Origin: Bin25 sp965221765
GTDB lineage: Bacteria; Bacteroidota; Bacteroidia; Flavobacteriales; Flavobacteriaceae
Reading direction: 5' to 3'
NCBI GenBank assembly: GCA_965221765.1
Contig: OZ244911.1
Span: 1,984,001 to 2,048,000 of the forward strand
Length of the DNA stretch: 64,000 nt
The notes beneath the pieces were generated by a model, which was not told the origin of the DNA, ran no database searches, and saw only the letters and a program-made list of their open reading frames with translations. Of the stretch, positions 17,901-25,675 are shown piece by piece (positions within the stretch are counted from its first letter, which is position 1; each line of letters opens with the position of its first letter). Both the position numbers and the translations under genes were made by a program.

Positions 17901-17986
17901 ATCTCTTTGATTCGAGTTATGAGAAGATAGAAGAAAGAGTATTTCAAAAACTACAAGATCTTTTTGAGAAATATTCTTATGAATAA
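14978..17986 (+). CDS. hsdR: Type I restriction endonuclease and translocase subunit HsdR
   Basis: 1002 residues, the usual size. An N-terminal PD-(D/E)XK-like nuclease includes RYDVSILVNGLPLIHIELKK (about residues 149-168). The superfamily 2 motor follows: Walker A GYIWHTTGSGKTLTSFKAA (about 314-332), the DEAD-type motif VFIFDECHRSQFGK (about 414-427), GFTGTPIF, and motif VI in LIQAFSRTNRIYNE. The C-terminal helical region binds the methyltransferase core. It starts at a GTG overlapping HsdS unit 4, last in the operon. The gene appears intact, so cutting capacity depends on which HsdS is made. Confidence 0.95.
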   Translation: MDKENIVVRTPYNTVVAKYESIVKQGGKHQTESELEKQFIEQLQSLGYEYKKIRGKDEMENNLRKQIEKLNKIEFTENEWKKFFENTLTNRNHGIKEKSELIHHIANHPITRDDGGLKNIYLLKKNNIDVNSNSLQVINQYVQKGQKTNRYDVSILVNGLPLIHIELKKRGKKLKSAFDQITRYNRESFWSESRLFNFIQIFVISNGTNTRYYSNSSRKEHIDQNRKRRIVGNSYSFTTNWADGTNKRIKDLVDFTNSFFRRENVLNILTKYCVFTSEKELKIMRPYQIAATEKILNKIDYCFYQKQFSSPQSGGYIWHTTGSGKTLTSFKAAQLLNKDKRISKVLFVVDRMDLDNQTKLEYNKYQKGSANSTDSTKILNDHLQSVDKKTIVTTIQKLYRLIVGNPNHKVYKENVVFIFDECHRSQFGKMHDVITKSFKKYHLFGFTGTPIFRENASNENIRKFKTTGEVFGQQLHSYTIVNAIEDKNVLGFHIKEGSTINDDELNNLSKIELKALYSSKRHIQACVQYILRHFNQITYRNQKLPTLQQREKGFNSMLATGSIELAKKYYEEFKRQQKSIDKNDRLRVAVIFSSSKPKTNFNGLSDESLENIEDLNQNDQKFLDGAIKEYNALFDTSFDVSLGNFKEYYTDVSKKVKERKIDLLIVVNMFLTGFDAPTLNTLWVDKKLRMHGLIQAFSRTNRIYNEVKDYGNIIYFRPFHHAVDEAIAIFGDKEARDLIIKRPFRDYYEGYDKKNNIRVLGYVDIANELQTKFPVGEDIIGESNKREFVILFGKLLKVKNTLESFPDFDEEKQLIDGMDLQNYRGNYEDIRQEAQKIDPFSDDEAKKETQTFDDVIFEVDILRQIDVNVDYIIDLVIQKKKKNQSEEEIIKSIESILRGSIGLRNKRDLLIQWIRSGEKQWSHFLEKEKNNEIKSIVAEENLCIEKTKRFIEDSFDSGIITRYGNEFSELLPSMDLFDSSYEKIEERVFQKLQDLFEKYSYE

Positions 17987-18073
17987 GCATTATTGTGGTT
18001 ATCCCACCGCCAAAAGTGTTAGGATAAAAACCTTTAATTAAAATTTTTAACCTCGTGACTTAAACTAAGAGCC

Positions 18074-18247
18074 ATGAAGCGATTGCTTCGACCGAAGCCC
18101 ATCAACATCAAAAAGCCCAAATGGCCACCCAATGATATTCCCAAAGAAATCCATTTGGAAGTGGAAAAGTTTGCGAGAGTATTGAAACTCCCAAGTTTTT
18201 CTAAAAAAGAATCATCGGGTGATCACCAAAGAGGAAGAACGATCTAA
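18074..18247 (+). CDS. Small basic protein next to the transposon's right end (copy B)
   Basis: 57 residues, strongly basic at both ends (MKRLLRPKPINIKKPKWPPN and SKKESSGDHQRGRTI), with the core IPKEIHLEVEKFARVLKLPS. It matches the layout of the 852-1004 product and the broken copy at 29450. In each case the gene is the last one before the right terminal sequence. It has no recognised domain. It may be a transposition accessory, or simply conserved cargo. The stretch between hsdR and this gene (17987-18073) shows nothing else. Confidence 0.5.
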   Translation: MKRLLRPKPINIKKPKWPPNDIPKEIHLEVEKFARVLKLPSFSKKESSGDHQRGRTI

Positions 18248-18288
18248 TCATTGATTTTTTAGCCTTGATTCTTTATTGAAAAGGAATC

Positions 18289-18312
18289 CCGTGTAAATAA
18301 GTGTATATTCCC
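18289..18312 (-). repeat. Right terminal inverted repeat
   Basis: Reads GGGAATATACACTTATTTAC on the leftward strand, continuing ACGG; it pairs with the left end at 10026-10050. Confidence 0.8.
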
Positions 18313-18320
18313 AATAAAAA
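18313..18320 (+). repeat. Right copy of 8-bp target-site duplication AATAAAAA
   Basis: Exact copy of 10018-10025. Removing the element and one copy brings the two proline dehydrogenase halves together near a lysine-rich stretch, consistent with insertion inside the gene. Confidence 0.75.
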
Positions 18321-18895
18321 AATATAATTCAAAACAGCCCATGATCTATACCACTGTTGAGATGTACCGCAAAGATGGTTTGGAAAAATTAAAAGTTCTA
18401 AAAATATTCGCGCGCACTAATAATTTGATTGTAGATGTTAAATTGGTACAGGGAGCATACATCGAAAAAGAAAATCAAAGAGCATCTACTACTAGAATCG
18501 AAAGTCCAATTTGTCATTCCAAAAAACAAACTGATTTAAACTTCCATAAACGCATCAAATATATTATCCAAAATTTAGATTATGTGAGTTTGTACTTAGG
18601 AACACATAATGAAAGAAACATCCAATATTGCATTGATTTAATGTCTAAATACACCATCGAAAAATCAAATCATAGAATTTGGTTTTCACAACTCTATGGC
18701 ATAAGCAATCATGTTACTTATGGATTATCTAACCAAGGATTTAAAACGGTTAAATATATCCCCTATGGTCCTCTTAAAGAAATTATTCCTTATTTTTTAA
18801 GGAGAGCACAAGAAAACCCTCCAGTCTTTGGGCAAGCTTTTAGAGAAATGAGTTTCATCAAGCAAGAACTTAAAAGACGAAAAAGAAAAAACTAA
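18313..18895 (+). pseudogene. Proline dehydrogenase, 3' part (gene split by transposon)
   Basis: The frame gives KKYNSKTA and then IYTTVEMYRKDGLEKL, continuing through DVKLVQGAYIEKENQRAS, YLGTHNERNIQYCIDL, RIWFSQLYGISNHVTYGL and YVPYGP-like KYIPYGPLKEIIPYFLRRAQ. These are the C-terminal FAD and substrate blocks of PRODH, including the LVxGAY motif and the final RRxxE-like region. A 184-codon frame from the ATG at 18341 is open. It lacks the N-terminal half of the barrel, so I do not expect a functional enzyme. Confidence 0.88.
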
Positions 18896-18931
18896 GAAAA
18901 CGTATCATTTAGAGGTTGATTAATTGAAAAA

Positions 18932-19282
18932 TTAAAAATCACTCATCTTTTTGACTACTATTTGATCTTTACAATTTTCTAACTCTAGATATGTTTTCTT
19001 TTGATACTCAATGTGATATAAATTACAAGAGTCACGGTTAGTGATACTTTCTGAAAAGATTACTTTCCCATCATTTATCATTTGACGGACTATGCAATCC
19101 GCTAATCTATTATTTGAACTAGTTTGGTATTCGATTTTAGTTTTTGATAACAAACTATTCTTGACTCTGGCTTGTGGTCCGTAATTAAATTGAGCTCCTT
19201 TTTGTCCCCAGATAAACATCAAAATCATCAAGCCCAAAAAAAATCCAAGACCAAATAATGAAATCCGATTAAAAAAAATCAT
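18932..19282 (-). CDS. DUF4258 domain protein with N-terminal membrane anchor
   Basis: 116 residues. A single hydrophobic segment (LFGLGFFLGLMILMFIWG, about residues 9-26) is followed by GAQFNYGPQARVKNSL, a signature seen in small Bacteroidota proteins near tsaE. A small soluble domain follows, with paired cysteines (DSCNLYHIEY, LELENCKDQIVV). It probably faces the periplasm. The function is unknown. It is two bases downstream of tsaE and so co-transcribed. Confidence 0.7.
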   Translation of the reverse strand: MIFFNRISLFGLGFFLGLMILMFIWGQKGAQFNYGPQARVKNSLLSKTKIEYQTSSNNRLADCIVRQMINDGKVIFSESITNRDSCNLYHIEYQKKTYLELENCKDQIVVKKMSDF

Positions 19283-19284
19283 AG

Positions 19285-19728
19285 TTATTTAAATTTTTTG
19301 ATTTTTCTTTTGATATCATCGATTGGTTGTAAATAATAGTGATGTATTTGATTGGGTAAAATTTGTTGGATATTTTCTCCCCATTCAATAAAATTCATAT
19401 ATGCTATTTCAAATAATTCCAAAATCCCTAGATCTAAAGCTTCCTCTATTTTTTTTATTCGATAAAAATCAAAATGGTAAACAACGCCTTTAGGGGATTC
19501 ATAGTCGTTAATCAATGAAAATGTTGGACTCTGAACCATTGATTTAACACCGATGACTTTACACATGCTTTTAATTAATGTCGTTTTCCCAGCACCTAAT
19601 CCGCCATCGATTCGAATGATATGATAATTGGCATTTTTAAGAATTTCATTTGCAATTTGGTCAATATCTTTGATATGGTAAATCTCATCCATTAAAATTT
19701 GTGAAATTAAAACTTTATCAGATCCCAT
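19285..19728 (-). CDS. tsaE: tRNA threonylcarbamoyladenosine biosynthesis ATPase TsaE
   Basis: 147 residues. It works with TsaB and TsaD to make the t6A modification on ANN-decoding tRNAs in the cytoplasm. Walker A is RIDGGLGAGKTTLIKSM (about residues 39-55), followed by the family-specific SPTFSLINDY and the HFDFYRI motif with a late IEWGENI. Start choice is uncertain: an internal ATG 12 codons in (MDEIYHIKD) is also plausible. It is divergent from the HD hydrolase gene, with 33 bases between. Confidence 0.92.
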   Translation of the reverse strand: MGSDKVLISQILMDEIYHIKDIDQIANEILKNANYHIIRIDGGLGAGKTTLIKSMCKVIGVKSMVQSPTFSLINDYESPKGVVYHFDFYRIKKIEEALDLGILELFEIAYMNFIEWGENIQQILPNQIHHYYLQPIDDIKRKIKKFK

Positions 19729-19761
19729 AAGGACTATTTATTTTTACAACCTATTCCTGCA

Positions 19762-20973
19762 ATGAGTTATACTCTGATAAACGATCCTCTTTATGGTTTT
19801 GTTCAGATTACAGATCCACTAATCAAACGGGTCATTGATCATCCCTATTTCCAAAGACTTCGTAGGATTAAACAAATGGGAATGTCTGATCTTATTTTTC
19901 CTGGAGCAAATCATACAAGATTTCAACATTCTCTTGGCACGATGCATTTAGCACAAAAAGCCATTAAGACCCTTGAAAGAAAGGATAAAAAACTATCCGA
20001 CATAAATCAAAAAGCACTTCAATTAGCCGCTTTATTACATGATATTGGACATGGCCCGTTTTCTCATAGTAGCGAGGAGCTATTTTTAAAAAATACCGAC
20101 CATGAAAACCTCACAATCAAGATTGTTGAGCGATTAAATCAAGAATTTAATGGGGAACTTCAAACAGCATTGGCCATACTAAAAGGGAATCATAAGTATA
20201 AATTTTTATCACAATTGATTGATAGTCAAATTGATTTAGATCGACTAGATTATCTCAATCGTGATAGTTATTTTATTGGAATGTCTCGAGTGAATTTTGA
20301 TGTTTATCGAATTATTGAAATGATTGATGTGAATGAAAAAGACAACAGTTTAGTTTATGAATTTAAAAGTCGTCACAACATAGAAAGGTTTCTCTTTGAT
20401 CGAAGATTCATGTTTCGTCAAGTTTATGGACATAAAAATAATTTATTGGTAGATGAACTATTAAAAAAAATATGGCAAAGATTCAAAGTACTTAGCACGA
20501 AATCCAAGTTAACCTCTCGAGATGTTTTAATGTGTATGAGATTTATTAGTAGAAAAGATTACAGATATATTAGCCAACGAGAAATTGATGAATTTTCAGC
20601 TTTGGATGATTCGGATATGATTCATCTTATTAAATATGGTAAATATCATAGTGATAAAATACTCCAAAGTTTATGTAGAAGTCTATTGGATAGAAAATTT
20701 CCTAAAATTCAAGTATCTTATTTCCGTTCTTTTCATAATGAAATAGATGAGTATAAAACCCAGTTGCAGCCTTGGCAACAAAATGATGAAGTATCAAAGT
20801 ATTTTGTCTTTCATGGACATGTGAAAATTTTGACCTATGACTCAAAAAAAGATAGTGTCAAAATACGACTAAAGAATCATGAGCACAAAACACTTCATGA
20901 GTTAAGTGAGTTTTTTGTATCTCCAGAATTTTCTCAAGAGCAACACATCTATTTTTTGTGTACTCCAAAATAA
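19762..20973 (+). CDS. HD-domain phosphohydrolase (dNTPase-like)
   Basis: 403 residues. The metal-binding HD set is visible: FQRLRRIKQMGMSDLIFPGA then TRFQHSLGTMHLA (H), ALLHDIGHGPFSHSSE (HD, about residues 92-107) and SQIDLDRLDYLNRDSYFIG (D, about 154-172). This arrangement belongs to the SAMHD1/dGTPase-like HD family, which hydrolyses nucleoside triphosphates or related phosphates. The exact substrate is not readable from sequence. It is cytoplasmic. It lies directly upstream of lpxD, which has its own promoter box in the 30-base gap. Confidence 0.88.
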   Translation: MSYTLINDPLYGFVQITDPLIKRVIDHPYFQRLRRIKQMGMSDLIFPGANHTRFQHSLGTMHLAQKAIKTLERKDKKLSDINQKALQLAALLHDIGHGPFSHSSEELFLKNTDHENLTIKIVERLNQEFNGELQTALAILKGNHKYKFLSQLIDSQIDLDRLDYLNRDSYFIGMSRVNFDVYRIIEMIDVNEKDNSLVYEFKSRHNIERFLFDRRFMFRQVYGHKNNLLVDELLKKIWQRFKVLSTKSKLTSRDVLMCMRFISRKDYRYISQREIDEFSALDDSDMIHLIKYGKYHSDKILQSLCRSLLDRKFPKIQVSYFRSFHNEIDEYKTQLQPWQQNDEVSKYFVFHGHVKILTYDSKKDSVKIRLKNHEHKTLHELSEFFVSPEFSQEQHIYFLCTPK

Positions 20974-20991
20974 TCCCTACTTTGAAAATTT

Positions 20992-20999
20992 TATATTTG
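20992..20999 (+). promoter_or_regulatory. -7 box (TATATTTG) for the lpxD operon
   Basis: TAnnTTTG match ending four bases before the GTG start of lpxD; predicts a leaderless mRNA for the lpx-efp-sucD-fabG run. Confidence 0.6.
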
Positions 21000-21003
21000 C
21001 ATC

Positions 21004-22059
21004 GTGAAATTCAAAGTACAAGAAATTGCAGATTTAGTTGGTGGAAAAGTCCTTGGAAATGAATCATCCGTCATTACTCAATGTTCAAAAATTGAAGATG
21101 CTCAACAAGGATCGTTAACCTTTTTATCTAATCCTAAATACGAATTACATTTATCCAATACAAAAGCTTCTGCGGTATTAGTTAAACCTGGAAGTTATAA
21201 ACAATCTAATCAAACCACTTTAATTGAAGTTGAAGATCCTTACTTATCCTTTACACAATTATTAAAAAAATTTGAGTCTAATCAAGTTTCTGAAGTTAGT
21301 GTTCATCCCACTGCCATAATTGCTTCTGATGTTCTGCTGGGTAAAGAAGTAACTATTGGGCCTTATGCCGTCATAGAGTCAAATTCCAAAATTGGAAATC
21401 ACTCTATTATAGGTTCGCATTGTTGGATAGATCATGATGTCAGCATAGGATCAGGCACAAAATTACATTCTCGGGTTTCTATTTATAGTAAAACATTAGT
21501 CGGTAATTATTGTGAAATTAAAAGTGGTTCTGTCATTGGAAGCGATGGTTTTGGATATGCCCCTCAAAAGGATAAAACCTATATAAAAATTCCTCAAACA
21601 GGAAATGTCCTTATCCATGATAATGTCCATGTAGGATCAAATGTCACTATCGATCGAGCTACCATCGGTTCAACAGTTATCCACCAAGGTGTTCGAATCG
21701 ATAATCTCGTTCAAATTGCTCATAATGTTGAAATCGGAAAAAATACGGTAATTGCTGCCCAAAGTGGAATCTCCGGTTCGTCGAAATTAGGTGAAAACTG
21801 TGTTTTGGGAGGGCAGGTTGGACTCATTGGACATATCAAACTAGGTAATGGAGTACGTGTTCAAGGTCAATCTGGAATTACTAAAAGTTATTCCGATAAT
21901 ACGGATATCCAAGGAACTCCTGCTATTAAATTTTACGATTACTATAGGGCTTATGCCATTTTTCGAAGATTACCAGATTTAGAAAATCGATTAAATGAAA
22001 TTGAAAGTCAAGTAAAAAATGATACAAAAGACCATTCCCCAGCAGACGTTAGCCAATGA
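21004..22059 (+). CDS. lpxD: UDP-3-O-(3-hydroxyacyl)glucosamine N-acyltransferase
   Basis: 351 residues from a GTG. It adds the second 3-hydroxyacyl chain in lipid A synthesis. The N-terminal uridine-binding domain (LTFLSNPKY, about residues 38-46) precedes a left-handed beta-helix of hexapeptide repeats (about 100-320). The catalytic histidine is in VQIAHNVEIGKNTVIAAQSG (about 240-258). The conserved IGSDGFGYAP is also present. It overlaps lpxC by 41 bases, showing tight operon packing with lpxC/fabZ and lpxA. Confidence 0.95.
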   Translation: MKFKVQEIADLVGGKVLGNESSVITQCSKIEDAQQGSLTFLSNPKYELHLSNTKASAVLVKPGSYKQSNQTTLIEVEDPYLSFTQLLKKFESNQVSEVSVHPTAIIASDVLLGKEVTIGPYAVIESNSKIGNHSIIGSHCWIDHDVSIGSGTKLHSRVSIYSKTLVGNYCEIKSGSVIGSDGFGYAPQKDKTYIKIPQTGNVLIHDNVHVGSNVTIDRATIGSTVIHQGVRIDNLVQIAHNVEIGKNTVIAAQSGISGSSKLGENCVLGGQVGLIGHIKLGNGVRVQGQSGITKSYSDNTDIQGTPAIKFYDYYRAYAIFRRLPDLENRLNEIESQVKNDTKDHSPADVSQ

Positions 22060-23434
22060 AGTAACCCTTCATGGTAAAGGACTTCATACTGGACATCATG
22101 TCACCATTACTTTTAAACCTGCTCCCGTTAATATTGGTATTGTATTTATTCGTATTGATTTGAATCCGATTGTAAAAATACCAGCCACTATAAAATTCTT
22201 AGGACATACAGATCGTCGGACCACTATTGTGAATGGTAATGTTGAAATCAATACTATTGAGCATGTTATGGCCAGTTTGGTCGGATTAGGTATAGATAAT
22301 TGTTTTATTGAATTAGATGCTCCGGAAGTTCCTATCATGGAAGGATCTTCTCAAACTTTTGTCAAGGCATTAAAAAAATCTGGAATTCAAGTCCAGTCTG
22401 AATTAAAAGAAGAATATGTCGTGACCAGTCCTATCCAATATTCTGATTCGAATACTGGGAGTGAAATTTTAGTGATTCCCTCTGAAGAAACATCTATTAC
22501 TGTGATGGTGGATTTTGGCACCTCAGTACTGGGTACACAAAATGCCAAGCTTGATAAAATTGAAGATTTTGCCCAAGAGATTGCCTCCTCAAGAACCTTT
22601 AGTTTTTTACATGACTTGCAAACGATGTTGGATAAGGGACTTATCAAGGGAGGTGATTTAAACAACGCTATTGTTTATGTCGATAAACCCATTACTCCAA
22701 ATAGTCTAAAAAAACTTCATAAAGTTTTTGGCAGAAACGATATTAAGGTTAAACCCAATGGCATTTTAAATAATCTAGAATTGCATCATCCTAATGAAGC
22801 TGCTAGACACAAATTATTGGACCTATTAGGGGATTTGGCTCTAATTGGTACAACAATTAGAGGGAAAATTATCGCTAGTAAACCGGGTCATCATATTAAC
22901 TCAAAAATAGCTCAAGCAATTGCTTTAAGAATACAAAAGGAAAAGCGATTAAAGATGCCTAATATTGATTTGAATGCCAAGCCTTTGATGGATGTGAATC
23001 AAATCATGGAGATGCTCCCACATCGACCTCCGTTTTTATTGGTAGATAAAATCTTGGAATTGACATCTACTCATGTCGTAGGTATTAAAAATGTGACGAT
23101 TAATGAATATTTTTTTCAGGGTCATTTTCCTGAAGCTCCTGTTTTGCCTGGTGTTCTTCAAATCGAAGGCATGGCCCAAACCGGTGGGGTATTGGTGATG
23201 AATAATTATGATAACCCCCAAGATTATATAACTTTTTTTGCCAAAATTGAATCAGCAAAATTTAAACGGCCTATTTTCCCTGGTGATACCATGATTTTTA
23301 GCCTTGAATTATTGAGCCCCATCAGAGGTGGTATCGGTCACATGGGAGGACGTATCTTTGTTAATGGTCAAGTAACTACAGAGGCCGAATTGTTGGCAAA
23401 AATTGTACACAGAGATAATGCTCCTCAACCATGA
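22019..23434 (+). CDS. lpxC/fabZ: Fused UDP-3-O-acyl-GlcNAc deacetylase / 3-hydroxyacyl-ACP dehydratase
   Basis: 471 residues, two enzymes in one chain, a fusion characteristic of Bacteroidota. The LpxC half (about 1-305) starts QTLANEVTLHGKGLHTGHH and carries the zinc ligands in NTIEHVMASLVGLGIDN (H), and LELHHPNEAARHKLLDLLGD (H, D). The FabZ half (about 325-471) has MEMLPHRPPFLLVDKILEL with the active histidine, and YFFQGHFPEAPVLPGVLQIE with the paired glutamate. It links the committed step of lipid A synthesis to fatty-acid elongation. The coding sequence overlaps lpxA by four bases (ATGA). Confidence 0.97.
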   Translation: MIQKTIPQQTLANEVTLHGKGLHTGHHVTITFKPAPVNIGIVFIRIDLNPIVKIPATIKFLGHTDRRTTIVNGNVEINTIEHVMASLVGLGIDNCFIELDAPEVPIMEGSSQTFVKALKKSGIQVQSELKEEYVVTSPIQYSDSNTGSEILVIPSEETSITVMVDFGTSVLGTQNAKLDKIEDFAQEIASSRTFSFLHDLQTMLDKGLIKGGDLNNAIVYVDKPITPNSLKKLHKVFGRNDIKVKPNGILNNLELHHPNEAARHKLLDLLGDLALIGTTIRGKIIASKPGHHINSKIAQAIALRIQKEKRLKMPNIDLNAKPLMDVNQIMEMLPHRPPFLLVDKILELTSTHVVGIKNVTINEYFFQGHFPEAPVLPGVLQIEGMAQTGGVLVMNNYDNPQDYITFFAKIESAKFKRPIFPGDTMIFSLELLSPIRGGIGHMGGRIFVNGQVTTEAELLAKIVHRDNAPQP

Positions 23435-24198
23435 TTAATTCACTAGCGGTAGTTCATCCTAAAGCTGAAATTGGTGATAATGTCACCATTGGCCCCTTTT
23501 CAACGATCCATGAAAATGTTGTGATTGGCAATGGCACGACAATACATTCAAATGCTACAATTATGCCGGGAGCTCGAATCGGTAAAGATTGCCATATTTT
23601 TCCAGGCGCGGTTGTTTCTGGTATTCCGCAGGATTTGAAATTTAAAGGAGAAAAAACGACTGCAGAAATTGGGGATCGAACCACTATACGTGAATGTGCC
23701 ACCATCAATAGAGGAACTTCAGCACTTGGAAAAACGGTGATTGGTGATGACTGCTTAATTATGGCTTATTGTCATGTAGCCCATGATTGTGTTATTGGAA
23801 ATCATTGTATCTTTTCAAATGTAGCAACTTTATCAGGACATATTAGTGTAGGTGACTATGTTACGATTTCTGGATTAACGGCCGTGCATCAACACTGCCG
23901 TATTGGTGATTATGCATTTATTGCAGGAGGATCGCTAGTTCGTATGGACGTTCCCCCATACATCAAAGTAGCACGTGAACCCCTAGCGTATATGGGGATA
24001 AACTCTGTTCGATTGGAAAGATTAGGATTTACTTTAGATGAGATCAACGAATTACAAAATATCTATCGTTTTATTTATCAAGGAAATTATAATCTCAAAA
24101 ATGCATTAGACAAGATAAAATCAAATTTTCCCAATAGTAGTGAAGCAAAAAATATTGCTTTATTTTTTGATAATACCTCTAGAGGAGTCATTCGATAA
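23431..24198 (+). CDS. lpxA: UDP-N-acetylglucosamine O-acyltransferase
   Basis: 255 residues, first enzyme of lipid A synthesis. Hexapeptide repeats fill residues 1-190. The catalytic histidine is in LIMAYCHVAHDCVIGNHCIF (about 110-129). GIPQDLKFKGEKT binds the acyl carrier part. The helical C-terminal domain (LERLGFTLDEINELQNIYRF) is typical of LpxA rather than LpxD. It is third in the lpxD-lpxC/fabZ-lpxA group. Confidence 0.96.
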   Translation: MINSLAVVHPKAEIGDNVTIGPFSTIHENVVIGNGTTIHSNATIMPGARIGKDCHIFPGAVVSGIPQDLKFKGEKTTAEIGDRTTIRECATINRGTSALGKTVIGDDCLIMAYCHVAHDCVIGNHCIFSNVATLSGHISVGDYVTISGLTAVHQHCRIGDYAFIAGGSLVRMDVPPYIKVAREPLAYMGINSVRLERLGFTLDEINELQNIYRFIYQGNYNLKNALDKIKSNFPNSSEAKNIALFFDNTSRGVIR

Positions 24199-24206
24199 TT
24201 TTCCAT

Positions 24207-24773
24207 ATGGTATCCACATCAGAGATTAAAAAAGGGCTTTGTATTCGATATAACAATGATATCTATAAAATCATTGAATTTTTGCATGTTAAGCCAGGGA
24301 AAGGGCCTGCTTTTATCAGAACAAAACTTAAAAGTGTGACATCTGGAAGAGTCATTGATAATACATTCACTTCTGGTCATAAACTTGACAATGTCCAAGT
24401 GATTACTGGTCGTTATCAGTTTTTATACAAAGAAGAAGATACCTATCATTTTATGAATAGTGAAGACTTTAATCAAATTCATGTTCTAGAAAATCTAATC
24501 GAAAACGCTCAATTTCTGAAAGAAGGGGCCTTTACTCAAATTTCTATTGATTCTTCTGATAGTACACCGCTTTCGGTTGAACTACCATCCAGTGTAGTGC
24601 TTGAAATATCAGAAGTAGAACCAGGCGTTAAAGGAAATACAGCCACCAATGCCATGAAACTGGCGACTTTAGAAACAGGAGCTCAAGTAAATGTGCCACT
24701 ATTTATCAATCAGGGAGATCAAATAAAAGTAGATACTCAAAAAGGAGTCTATATCGAAAGAATTAAAAAATAG
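24207..24773 (+). CDS. efp: Translation elongation factor P
   Basis: 188 residues. It binds ribosomes stalled at polyproline and promotes peptide bond formation. The KOW-like N-terminal domain has the tip loop HVKPGKGPAFIRTKLK (about residues 28-43). The lysine in PGKGP is the usual site of modification or contact. The two OB domains follow, and the protein ends DTQKGVYIERIKK. It begins nine bases after lpxA, in the same run of genes. Confidence 0.95.
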   Translation: MVSTSEIKKGLCIRYNNDIYKIIEFLHVKPGKGPAFIRTKLKSVTSGRVIDNTFTSGHKLDNVQVITGRYQFLYKEEDTYHFMNSEDFNQIHVLENLIENAQFLKEGAFTQISIDSSDSTPLSVELPSSVVLEISEVEPGVKGNTATNAMKLATLETGAQVNVPLFINQGDQIKVDTQKGVYIERIKK

Positions 24774-24784
24774 CATCAAAATTT

Positions 24785-25675
24785 ATGAGCATATTGGTTG
24801 ACAAAACTTCGAAAGTTTTAGTTCAAGGTTTTACTGGAAATGAAGGGACATTTCATTCACAAGAAATGATAGAATATGGCACCAATCTCGTTGGTGGAGT
24901 CACCCCTAAAAAGGGTGGGACCACTCATTTGAATCGACCTGTATTCAACACCGTGGGAAATGCAGTCAAAGAATTAGGGGCCAATACCTCAATCATCTTT
25001 GTCCCGCCTCCATTTGCGGCTGATGCCATTATGGAAGCAGCCCAATCAGGGATTAGGGTCATTGTTACCATCACCGAAGGCATTCCAGTCCAAGACATGG
25101 TCCAGGTAAAACACTATATTAAAAATTATGATTGTCACTTGGTGGGTCCAAACTGTCCTGGTGTGATTACTCCAGAGGAAGCCAAAATAGGCATCATGCC
25201 CGGATTTGTTTTTAAGAAAGGTACTGTGGGTGTGGTCTCTAAATCAGGTACCCTAACCTATGAAGCTGCTGATCAAATCGTGCGTGAAGGAAATGGTATT
25301 TCAACCGCTATTGGCATTGGCGGAGATCCCATCATTGGGACTTCTGTAAAAGATGCTGTAGAGCTTTTTATTCATGATGATGAGACCCAAAGTATTGTCA
25401 TTATAGGTGAAATCGGTGGTCAGATGGAAGTCGAAGCGGCTCGTTGGATTCAAACCAATGGAACAGAAAAACCAATCATTGGTTTTATTGCGGGAGAGAC
25501 CGCTCCAACGGGTAGAACCATGGGACATGCGGGTGCTATCGTCGGCGGAAAAGAAGATACAGCCCGTGCCAAAAAGGCTATCATGAAACAATGCGGTGTT
25601 CATGTGGTCGATTCACCAGCAAAAATCGGATCAACCGTTAACCAAATCATACATAACACTTATGTTACTGAATAA
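24785..25675 (+). CDS. sucD: Succinate-CoA ligase, alpha subunit
   Basis: 296 residues. In the TCA cycle it converts succinyl-CoA to succinate with nucleotide phosphorylation. The CoA-binding Rossmann region is VQGFTGNEGTFHSQEMIEYG and GGVTPKKGG (about residues 13-46). VGPNCPGVITPEE is conserved. The phosphorylated histidine is in TGRTMGHAGAIVGGKEDTA (about 241-259). The beta subunit gene (sucC) is not in this window. It is co-directional, with short gaps to efp and fabG. Confidence 0.95.
   Translation: MSILVDKTSKVLVQGFTGNEGTFHSQEMIEYGTNLVGGVTPKKGGTTHLNRPVFNTVGNAVKELGANTSIIFVPPPFAADAIMEAAQSGIRVIVTITEGIPVQDMVQVKHYIKNYDCHLVGPNCPGVITPEEAKIGIMPGFVFKKGTVGVVSKSGTLTYEAADQIVREGNGISTAIGIGGDPIIGTSVKDAVELFIHDDETQSIVIIGEIGGQMEVEAARWIQTNGTEKPIIGFIAGETAPTGRTMGHAGAIVGGKEDTARAKKAIMKQCGVHVVDSPAKIGSTVNQIIHNTYVTE

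Larger units (their letters stand above)
10026..18312. mobile_element. IS1595-like transposon carrying a type I R-M system
   Basis: The 8287-bp element starts GGGAACTATATACTTAG and ends TAAGTGTATATTCCC. Its ends are inverted copies of about 24-25 bases, with one gap and few mismatches, flanked by identical AATAAAAA. Inside, in one orientation, are a frameshifted IS1595-type transposase, hsdM, four HsdS units, hsdR and a small basic gene. It interrupts proline dehydrogenase, whose two halves fit together across it. IS1595-family members with passenger genes are known, but I do not know of one with a whole phase-variable type I system. With the transposase dead it would need a helper transposase to move. 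Confidence 0.85.

Noticed and set aside
18341..18895. A separate complete gene starting at the ATG at 18341
   Set aside because: It contains only the C-terminal blocks of proline dehydrogenase; the N-terminal blocks are at 9425-10025, on the other side of the transposon.
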